NCBI GenBank assembly: GCA_937951935.1
Contig: CALGAM010000151.1
Span: 1-10,007, forward strand
From: an uncultured Micromonospora sp.
GTDB lineage: Bacteria > Actinomycetota > Actinomycetes > Mycobacteriales > Micromonosporaceae
Reading direction: 5' to 3'
Length of the DNA: 10,007 nt
Below the pieces are notes generated by a model. It made no database searches. It had not been told where the DNA came from and saw only the letters and a list, made by a program, of their open reading frames with translations. Each line of letters begins with the position of its first letter. Position 1 is the stretch's first letter. This document shows positions 4,593 through 10,007 of the stretch, in pieces. The translations under genes were made by a program, and so were the position numbers.

Positions 4593-6761
4593 CCCGGCGT
4601 GTCGGCCGGCGCCGGTCGCCGCCGTGGGCCGGTAGGCGACCAGGCCGTCCCCGGTCGCCGCGACCACCAGCCCGGGCATCGCCACCAGGCCGGTCACCGG
4701 CCCGGTGAGTCCGCTGGTCCAGCCGGGCTCAAGGTCGTCCGTGACGGGGTGCCACCGCAGGGCGGCGCCGTCGGCCACCACCAGCCATCCGGTGGACCCG
4801 GAGTGGGCCACCGCGAGCGAGCGCACCGGCCCGGCCGCGGTCAGCACCGGGGTCGGCTCGGCGCCCGCCCAGCCGGCGTCGGCCGGACCGGAGGCCGGGT
4901 CGGCTGCCGGACCGGGAGCAGGACCGGAGGCGGCCGGGTCGCGGGGCACGTCGGGCCGCAGCAGGTCCGTGACGTCGACGGCGCGGACCAGGCCGCTGCG
5001 TCCCGCACCGAAGACCAGCGCCCGCCCGTCGACGGTCGCCGCCGCCACGGCGTACGCCGCGCCGCCGTGCCCGTCCAGCACCACGCCGAGCCCACGGCCG
5101 GACCGCAGGTCCCAGAGCCGTACCGTGTCGTCCCCGGACGCGGTGAGCGCGACCGGTACGCCGTCCAGCTCGGCGGTGACGACCGTGTGGACCGGGGCCG
5201 AGTGGTCCCGCCAGGCGACCACCGACCCACCTTCCACCGCGTCGGCCCGGTACACCGTGGACCCGTCCGCCAGCAGCAGCGTCCACACGTCACCGACCCG
5301 CGCCGACGCCAGCGCCCCGGGTCGGCGGCCGACGGACGCCGGCAGGCCGGCCCCGGCCAGCGCGACCCGGCCGACGTGCTCCCCGGTGACCGGGTCCCGG
5401 AGGTCGATGCCGTCCGGGGTGACGCGGGCCAGCGTCGGATGGCTCCCCGGCACCAGCAGCGGGGCGGTCCGATGTCCGTCGACGGGCAGCGGCACCTCGT
5501 CGCCCGCCGGCCCGGTGACCGCCCGGACCGTCCCGTCGGGAAAGCCGGCGAGCACCACGGGCTCGTCGTCGGCGAGGGTGACGCCGGCCAGCCGGACGGA
5601 TCCGACGAGGCGTGCGGGGTCGGCGGCCCGGGAGTCGGTGGGGGCAGGGTCGGCAGCCCCGGGGTCGTCCGGTTTCCCGCTGGTCGAGCGCGTGCCGACC
5701 GGCCGGAACGGATACGGCCACTCCCCGTCCCACACCCAGACCGCCCCGGCGGCGTCCCCGCTGACCAGTGTCGGCCGGCCGTCGATGTCCACCACGGTCG
5801 TGCCGGTCAACGCCGCCTCGTACGGGTAGTGGAACGCCTCCCCCAGCTGCCGGCCGGTTTCCGGCAGCCAGGCCCGCACCGTCGCGTCGTCGGCGCTCCA
5901 GACCACCGGCCGCGTGCCGAGCCGGCCCGCCGCGACGGAGTTGACCTCACCCCGGTGCCCGGCGAACGACGGCCCGAGCGGGACCGCGCCGGCCGCCTCC
6001 CAGGCCCGGGCCAGCCGCCCGGCCGCGCCGAGCAGCACCAGCCGGCCCCGCCACCGCGTGAAGCCCAGCGTGCTGACCAGCTCCGGAATCTCGAAGCCGT
6101 GCTCACCGACCGGCTCGATCCGCACCCCGGCCCCCGCCGTGCCGGTGCCGGTCAGGCGCCAGAGTGAGATCCGCCCGGTGGCGCCGCCGAGCGCCACCAG
6201 GACGTCGTCGTCCCGCTCCGTGGCGGCCAGCGCGGTGACCCGACCGCTGCCCGCCCGCACCACCGCCAGCCGTTGGCCGGTATCGCCCGCCAGCGACCAG
6301 ACCTGCAGGCGTGGCGCGGCGCCGGCCAGCACCGCGACCGGACGGCCGCCGAGGGTCGCGGTGGCCAACGCGCGGACCTCACCACACCGGCAACGCCACC
6401 GGGGGCGACCGGTGGCGAGGTCGCTGACCTGCAGGTGACCGGCCCCGGCGGAGACGATCACGGGCTCGCCGTCGATCCGGACCGCAGCGCAGACGCCGAC
6501 GTGCGGGCGCTCGTCCGGCACCCCGATGACCCGGCCGTCGCGGAGGTCGAGGACGGCCCGTCTCCCGGCGTAGCTGGTGACCAGCACCCGGGGCCGGCCG
6601 CTCCGGTCGTCCGGGTAGCCGGCCAGCCGGGTGACCCAGGCCGGCACCGGCTGGAACGGGCCGGGCCGGCTCGACGGTGGTCGCGGTCGCCGGCCCGCCG
6701 GCCCCCAGGTCCACGCCAACTCCCAGGCGACGGCACCGGACGCGGGGTGGCCGCCGGTCAT
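4578..6761 (-). CDS. WD40 repeat (beta-propeller) protein
   Basis: A 727-residue protein made almost wholly of WD40-like blades, with no signal peptide, membrane segment, kinase or protease domain. Clear blades include VSDLATGRPRW (~112-122), LQVWSLAGDTGQ (~152-163), ISLWRLTG (~198-205), SADDATVRAWLPETGRQLG (~289-307), GDAAGAVWVWDG (~335-346), ASGDDTVRLWDLRSGRGLG (~541-559) and GRSGLVRAVDVTDLL (~587-601). Two Pro/Ala/Asp-rich linkers (~360-385 and ~603-640) break up the propeller region, so one large or two separate propellers are possible. WD40 propellers are scaffolds for protein interaction; no partner is evident. The residues before ~40 are a Trp/Pro/Arg-rich lead. ATG 6761 is the only in-frame ATG/GTG after the upstream stop (6789-6791). 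It has no normally spaced SD: AGGAG lies 20 nt upstream, separated by a 17-bp palindrome. Convergent with the hydrolase and divergent from padR. Confidence 0.9.
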   Translation of the reverse strand: MTGGHPASGAVAWELAWTWGPAGRRPRPPSSRPGPFQPVPAWVTRLAGYPDDRSGRPRVLVTSYAGRRAVLDLRDGRVIGVPDERPHVGVCAAVRIDGEPVIVSAGAGHLQVSDLATGRPRWRCRCGEVRALATATLGGRPVAVLAGAAPRLQVWSLAGDTGQRLAVVRAGSGRVTALAATERDDDVLVALGGATGRISLWRLTGTGTAGAGVRIEPVGEHGFEIPELVSTLGFTRWRGRLVLLGAAGRLARAWEAAGAVPLGPSFAGHRGEVNSVAAGRLGTRPVVWSADDATVRAWLPETGRQLGEAFHYPYEAALTGTTVVDIDGRPTLVSGDAAGAVWVWDGEWPYPFRPVGTRSTSGKPDDPGAADPAPTDSRAADPARLVGSVRLAGVTLADDEPVVLAGFPDGTVRAVTGPAGDEVPLPVDGHRTAPLLVPGSHPTLARVTPDGIDLRDPVTGEHVGRVALAGAGLPASVGRRPGALASARVGDVWTLLLADGSTVYRADAVEGGSVVAWRDHSAPVHTVVTAELDGVPVALTASGDDTVRLWDLRSGRGLGVVLDGHGGAAYAVAAATVDGRALVFGAGRSGLVRAVDVTDLLRPDVPRDPAASGPAPGPAADPASGPADAGWAGAEPTPVLTAAGPVRSLAVAHSGSTGWLVVADGAALRWHPVTDDLEPGWTSGLTGPVTGLVAMPGLVVAATGDGLVAYRPTAATGAGRHAGAGRA

Positions 6762-6764
6762 CGC

Positions 6765-6786
6765 CGGACGACCGTCGTCCGCTCCT
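6765..6786 (-). promoter_or_regulatory. 17-bp palindrome between a distant SD and the WD40 start codon
   Basis: CGGACGAC-C-GTCGTCCG (6765-6781) is a perfect dyad ending 3 nt before the ATG at 6761. On its other side it directly abuts AGGAG (6786-6782, minus strand). As RNA it can fold as a 6-bp stem with a 5-nt loop, which would bring the otherwise too distant SD close to the start codon. It could equally be a DNA operator. The symmetry is seen directly; the function is inferred. Confidence 0.4.
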
Positions 6787-6836
6787 GGTCACGGCGGCGA
6801 CCGCTCCAGGAACCCGACGTATCGAGGGTCATCGCA

Positions 6837-6865
6837 TTGACAGGCATGCCACTTCATGCTAGTCC
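6837..6865 (+). promoter_or_regulatory. Candidate plus-strand promoter with consensus -35
   Basis: A perfect TTGACA (6837-6842) is followed after 17 bp by TAGTCC (6860-6865), preceded by TGC as in extended -10 elements. The spacer contains the palindrome GGCATGCC (6843-6850) and the dyad GCATG-N6-CATGC (6844-6859). It points toward padR, about 165 nt downstream of the expected start point. The -10 is imperfect, and padR seems to have its own closer promoter. Confidence 0.35.
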
Positions 6866-6890
6866 GGGCCGCCGCCGCGCCGGCCCGGAC
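6862..6890. promoter_or_regulatory. 9-bp perfect inverted repeat (stem-loop) in the divergent intergenic region
   Basis: GTCCGGGCC (6862-6870) is perfectly complementary to GGCCCGGAC (6882-6890), with an 11-nt GC-only loop. It overlaps the -10 of the candidate promoter just upstream, so that promoter's transcript would not contain the full stem. It may act at DNA level or as part of the WD40 leader on the minus strand. From here to about 6997 I see nothing else I can support. Confidence 0.35.
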
Positions 6891-6997
6891 GAAAGCTCCG
6901 GCATCCCCGGCAGGCGGGACATAGCGGGGTCGACAGCCACGCTCCGACCCTCGCCCATCCCCTCGCGACCCAGCCGCCGGCCGACTACACACCCCGG

Positions 6998-7030
6998 GTA
7001 TACATCGTGCGTATACATGCCATGTATAGT
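6998..7030 (+). promoter_or_regulatory. Probable PadR operator over a leaderless padR promoter
   Basis: TATACAT (7012-7018), GCC, then ATGTATA (7022-7028) is a perfect 7-bp dyad. A further GTATACAT lies at 6998-7005 as a direct repeat of 7011-7018, one 13-bp step upstream. TATAGT (7025-7030) is a near-consensus -10 box 7 nt before the ATG at 7038; this TANNNT-N7-ATG layout marks leaderless transcripts in actinobacteria. The dyad overlaps the -10, the expected place for autorepression. PadR proteins commonly bind ATGT/ACAT dyads, though usually spaced differently. No clear -35 is visible. Confidence 0.6.
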
Positions 7031-7037
7031 CGCCCCC

Positions 7038-7592
7038 ATGTCGATCGCACAGACGTTCCTGGGCCTGCTCGAAGGCAGCCCACGGCACGGCTACGAGCTC
7101 AAGCGCCTCTACGACGAGCGCTTCGGCCAGAGCCGACCACTGCACTACGGACAGGTCTACGCCACCCTGGCCCGGCTGTTGAAGGGTGGCCTGATCCAGG
7201 TCGACGGGGTGGAACCGGGAGCCGGACCGGAGCGCAAACGGTACGCGATCACCGCCGCCGGGGTGACCGACGTCGAGCGCTGGCTGAACCAGCCGGAGAA
7301 GCCCGACACCTACCTGCAGAACACCCTCTACACCAAGGTGGTGCTCAGCCTGCTGACCGGCCGGAACGCCGCCGACATCCTCGACATCCAGCGCGCCGAA
7401 CACCTGCGGGTGATGCGCGAGCTGACCCGACGCAAGACCACCGGGGACCTCGCCGACCAGCTCATCTGCGACTTCGCGCTGTTCCACCTCGAAGCCGACC
7501 TGCGGTGGCTGGAACAGACCGCCGCCCGACTCGACCAACTCGCCGCGACGCTGCGCACACCGGCGTCACGACCCGACGGGAACGTGCCATGA
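7038..7592 (+). CDS. PadR-family transcriptional regulator
   Basis: A 184-residue cytoplasmic repressor-type protein. The N-terminal winged helix (residues about 3-75: FLGLLEGSPRHGYELKRLYDERF, then HYGQVYATLARLLKGGLIQVDG and the wing KRYAITAAG) is diagnostic of PadR. Residues about 85-175 form the helical C-terminal dimerisation part seen in the larger PadR members (Vir_act_alpha_C-like). The start at 7038 is chosen because the PadR fold begins there and a -10 box lies 7 nt upstream; the same frame is open further upstream, but that part is the antisense of the WD40 gene. No SD is present, which fits a leaderless mRNA. The stop overlaps the ATPase start (ATGA at 7589-7592). PadR genes next to ABC exporters usually repress the operon and release it on binding a drug-like ligand; the ligand here is unknown. 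Confidence 0.95.
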   Translation: MSIAQTFLGLLEGSPRHGYELKRLYDERFGQSRPLHYGQVYATLARLLKGGLIQVDGVEPGAGPERKRYAITAAGVTDVERWLNQPEKPDTYLQNTLYTKVVLSLLTGRNAADILDIQRAEHLRVMRELTRRKTTGDLADQLICDFALFHLEADLRWLEQTAARLDQLAATLRTPASRPDGNVP

Positions 7593-8296
7593 CCCACCCC
7601 ACCACCGACGACACCGACCGCCCACTGCTCGCCGCCACCGGGCTGCGCAAGAACTACGGCGCGACCCCGGCGCTCGACGGGGCGACCCTGCACGTGCGCG
7701 CCGGCGAGATCGTGGCCGTCATGGGCTCCTCCGGCTCCGGCAAGTCCACGCTGCTGCACTGCCTCGCCGGGATCGTCCAACCCGACGCGGGCGAGGTGCG
7801 CTACCGCGGTCGCACGCTCTCGACGATGTCCGACGCCGAACGCAGTGCCCTGCGCCGCACCGACTTCGGCTTCGTCTTCCAGTTCGGACAACTGGTGCCG
7901 GAGCTGACCTGTCTGGAGAACGTCGCGCTGCCGCTGCGGCTGTCCGGTGTCCGCCGGCGCGAGGCCGAACAGCGCGCGGCGCGCTGGCTGGCCCGGCTGG
8001 AGGTCTCCGACGTGGCGGGGAAACGCCCCGGCGAGGTCTCCGGAGGTCAGGGGCAACGGGTCGCGGTGGCCCGCGCCCTGGTCACCACACCCCGGGTGGT
8101 CTTCGCCGACGAGCCGACCGGTGCGCTCGACTCACTCAACGGGGAGCAGGTGATGCGGCTGCTCACCGAGGCGGCCCGGAGCACCGGCGCCGCCGTGGTG
8201 CTGGTGACGCACGAGCCGCGCGTCGCCGCGTACGCCGATCGGGAGGTCGTGGTGCGTGACGGCCGCACCCGCGAGATCCTGCTGGCGGAACGATGA
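7589..8296 (+). CDS. ABC transporter ATP-binding protein, MacB/LolD type
   Basis: A 235-residue cytoplasmic ATPase that powers the adjacent FtsX-like permease. All nucleotide-binding elements are present and intact: Walker A GSSGSGKST (46-54), Q-loop Q98 in FVFQFGQL, signature VSGGQGQR (150-157), Walker B VVFADE with catalytic E175, D-loop GALD (178-181) and H-loop H208 in LVTHE. The sequence around the signature and Walker B (PGEVSGGQGQR, DEPTGALDS) is typical of type VII (MacB/LolCDE/FtsE) exporters. It is coupled to padR upstream and to the permease downstream by 4-bp ATGA overlaps, so the three genes should be one transcript under PadR control. GGGA about 10 nt before the start is at best a weak SD. 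Likely substrates are antibiotics, peptides or lipids, which the sequence does not resolve. Confidence 0.97.
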   Translation: MTHPTTDDTDRPLLAATGLRKNYGATPALDGATLHVRAGEIVAVMGSSGSGKSTLLHCLAGIVQPDAGEVRYRGRTLSTMSDAERSALRRTDFGFVFQFGQLVPELTCLENVALPLRLSGVRRREAEQRAARWLARLEVSDVAGKRPGEVSGGQGQRVAVARALVTTPRVVFADEPTGALDSLNGEQVMRLLTEAARSTGAAVVLVTHEPRVAAYADREVVVRDGRTREILLAER

Positions 8297-10007
8297 CCGG
8301 CCGTCAACCTCGCCTGGGCTGGGTGGCCGACCTGACCCTCGGCGCCCGGTTGGTCTTCGCCGGCGGCCGCAACGGGCTGCTCCGGACCCTGCTGATCGCC
8401 GTCGGGGTGGGGCTCGGGGTGGCGATGCTGCTGACCAGCGCCTCCATCCCCACCATGCTCGCCATGCGGCAGGAACGCACCGCCGCCCGCGACGACCTGT
8501 TCTTCGAGGCCGCACCGCCGCCCGGCGACCGGACCCTGCTGGTCGCCACCACCGACACCGCCTACCGCGGCCACTCGATCAGGGGACGGCTGGTCCAACC
8601 GGAGGGCGCGCACCCCCCGGTCCCACCGGGGCTGACCCGGCTGCCCGGCCCCGGTGAGATGGTCGTCTCCCCCGCGCTGGCCCGGCTGCTGGACTCGCCC
8701 GACGGCGCACTGCTGCGCCCCCGTCTCGCCCACCCCGTCGTCGGCACCATCTCCGCCGAGGGCCTCGCCGGCCCCAGCGAGTACGCCTACTACCTCGGCA
8801 CCGACCAGCTACGGCCCGAGCTCGGCGCACGACGCATCGACCACTTCGGCAGCGAACCGGATGGCAGGGGCCTCGACCCGGTGCTGACCCTGCTCGTCAC
8901 GATCAGCTTCGTGGCGCTGCTGCTCCCCGTCGCGGTCTTCGTCGCCGCCGCCGTCCGGTTCGGTGGGGAGGCCCGCGACCGGCGGCTGGCCGCGCTGCGA
9001 CTGGTCGGCGCCGACGCGGCGACGACCCGCCGCGTCGCCGCCGGGGAGGCACTGGTCGGCGCCGCCCTCGGCCTGCTGGTCGGCGCGGTTCTCTTCCTGG
9101 TCGGCCGGCGGCTCGTCGAGTACGTGTCGCTCGAGGGGATCAGTGTCTTCGCCGGCGACGTCCGGCCCAGTCCGGTACTCACCGTGCTGATCGCCCTCGC
9201 GGTGCCGGCCGTCGCGGTCATGGTCGCCCAGGTGGCGCTGCGCCGGATCGTCGTCGAACCGCTCGGCGTGATCCGCCGCGCCGGCGGTCGTCGTCGGCGC
9301 CTCTGGTGGCGGCTCGCCCTACCGGTCGTCGGCGCCGCGCTGCTCGCCCCGCTGGACGGCCGCGCCGCCAACGCCACCGGCACCGCCAGCCAGGTTCAGG
9401 TGATCACCGGGACGGTGTTCCTGCTGACCGGCGTTGCCGCACTGCTGCCCTGGCTGGTCGAGGCGGTGGTCCGGCGGCTGCGCGGTGGCGGCGTGCCCTG
9501 GCAGCTGGCCATCCGCCGACTCCAGCTCGACACCGAGTCCGCGGCCCGGATGGTCGGTGGGATCGCGGTCGCGGTCGCCGGCGGGATCGCCCTGCAGATG
9601 TTCTTCGCGAACGTCCAGCACAACTACGTCCTCGCCACCGGACACGACGTCGACCGGGCACAGGCGGTGGTGACACTGGAGGGCCAGAACCTCGCCGGCA
9701 CCGACCTCGACGCGCTGACCGCGCGGTTCCGGGACATCGCCGGGGTCGAACGGGTGGTCACCACCCTCGTCACCGGCGTGACCGCCGCGGACGCCACGCC
9801 GGACGACGACGGCCTGCGTCCCCTCACCCGACTCCGGATCGGCGACTGCGCCGCCCTGCGGGAGTTCGCCGTTCTCGACCGGTGCGCGGACGGCGACGTG
9901 TTCCAGACCGTCCCGTCGGAAGAGTCGGGATCGGAAGAGTCGGGATCGGAAGAGTCGGGACCGGACTCCCCGGACACGGCCGGGGAGGACGTCGCCAGAC
10001 CCGGCCA
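8293..10007 (+). CDS. FtsX-like ABC transporter permease (3' end outside window)
   Basis: Membrane subunit partnering the upstream ATPase. From ATG 8293, which overlaps the ATPase stop, 571 residues are open to the window edge. Likely membrane segments are 29-50, 196-221, 253-271, 296-316, 338-353, 371-388 and 419-438. Residues 51-195 would be a first extracytoplasmic domain. The FtsX core lies at about 200-325 (VRFGGEARDRRLAALRLVGADAATTRRV). The region after 419-438 starts a second half with its own extracytoplasmic domain (440 onward), so this is the duplicated-permease architecture, with the last membrane segments missing. Three identical copies of SEESG (542-556) form an acidic Ser/Glu insert in the second domain. 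The frame translates cleanly, with strong actinobacterial codon bias. Substrate unknown; drug or lipid export is likely from the PadR context. Confidence 0.94.
   Translation, partial: MTGRQPRLGWVADLTLGARLVFAGGRNGLLRTLLIAVGVGLGVAMLLTSASIPTMLAMRQERTAARDDLFFEAAPPPGDRTLLVATTDTAYRGHSIRGRLVQPEGAHPPVPPGLTRLPGPGEMVVSPALARLLDSPDGALLRPRLAHPVVGTISAEGLAGPSEYAYYLGTDQLRPELGARRIDHFGSEPDGRGLDPVLTLLVTISFVALLLPVAVFVAAAVRFGGEARDRRLAALRLVGADAATTRRVAAGEALVGAALGLLVGAVLFLVGRRLVEYVSLEGISVFAGDVRPSPVLTVLIALAVPAVAVMVAQVALRRIVVEPLGVIRRAGGRRRRLWWRLALPVVGAALLAPLDGRAANATGTASQVQVITGTVFLLTGVAALLPWLVEAVVRRLRGGGVPWQLAIRRLQLDTESAARMVGGIAVAVAGGIALQMFFANVQHNYVLATGHDVDRAQAVVTLEGQNLAGTDLDALTARFRDIAGVERVVTTLVTGVTAADATPDDDGLRPLTRLRIGDCAALREFAVLDRCADGDVFQTVPSEESGSEESGSEESGPDSPDTAGEDVARPG
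9916..9960 (+). repeat. Three perfect 15-bp tandem repeats inside the permease gene
   Basis: TCGGAAGAGTCGGGA occurs three times head to tail (9916-9930, 9931-9945, 9946-9960) without a mismatch. The unit is five codons, so gain or loss of copies keeps the frame and changes the number of SEESG units. It is followed by a further acidic Pro/Asp/Glu-rich stretch. Perfect identity suggests recent slippage or recombination. Confidence 0.95.

Noticed and set aside
4599..6167. Plus-strand open frame of 522 codons opposite the WD40 gene
   Set aside because: The minus strand carries clear repeated WD40 blades; the plus-strand product is Arg/Pro/Gly low complexity.
6273..7037. Extension of the PadR frame upstream of 7038
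   Set aside because: The extra residues are antisense of the WD40 gene and non-coding intergenic DNA. The PadR fold begins exactly at 7038.
6789..7538. Minus-strand open frame of 249 codons opposite padR
   Set aside because: It has no recognisable domain and is mirrored by a complete PadR protein with a matching promoter and operator on the plus strand.
9916..9960. Tandem repeat as a CRISPR-like or regulatory array
   Set aside because: The units are contiguous, 15 bp, in frame and without spacers; they are coding repeats of the permease.

Overview
The window is very GC-rich, with the codon bias and gene families of a filamentous actinomycete. A DUF5753 helix-turn-helix regulator, a streptogrisin-type protease, a PadR/ABC exporter operon, a free-standing WD40 protein and small proline-rich CxxCG..WPC proteins together suggest Micromonosporaceae (Micromonospora or a close relative). 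This assignment comes from protein style, not from a marker gene.

Layout. (1) 1-725, minus: 5' part of an XRE/DUF5753 regulator that runs off the left edge. (2) 726-957: divergent intergenic region with an 8-bp inverted repeat and a striking 14-bp perfect stem-loop just upstream of the next start. (3) 958-1766, plus: two translationally coupled small Pro/Arg-rich proteins that share a Cys motif (CG..WPC). (4) 1782 to about 2235, plus: a decayed DUF998-like membrane protein whose recognisable pieces lie in different frames, followed by hairpins that may end the convergent protease gene. (5) 2303-3352, minus: secreted S1 protease closely resembling streptogrisin B. (6) 3353-3658: divergent promoter region. 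(7) 3659-4513, plus: secreted SGNH/GDSL hydrolase, with a promoter whose spacer holds a dyad. (8) 4514-4592: convergent terminator region. (9) 4578-6761, minus: 727-residue WD40 propeller protein. (10) 6762-7037: divergent region with several palindromes and a likely PadR operator. (11) 7038 to the end, plus: PadR regulator, ABC ATPase and FtsX-like permease, joined by two ATGA overlaps; the permease runs off the right edge.

How the genes work together. The clearest functional unit is the padR-ATPase-permease operon, probably a self-regulated MacB/FtsX-type exporter: the dyad sits on the -10 of what looks like a leaderless padR mRNA. The protease and SGNH hydrolase are divergently transcribed secreted degradative enzymes. 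The regulator with the coupled Cys/Pro-rich pair is the least understood unit and the best candidate for something undescribed. I saw no tRNA, rRNA, CRISPR array, insertion sequence or phage gene.
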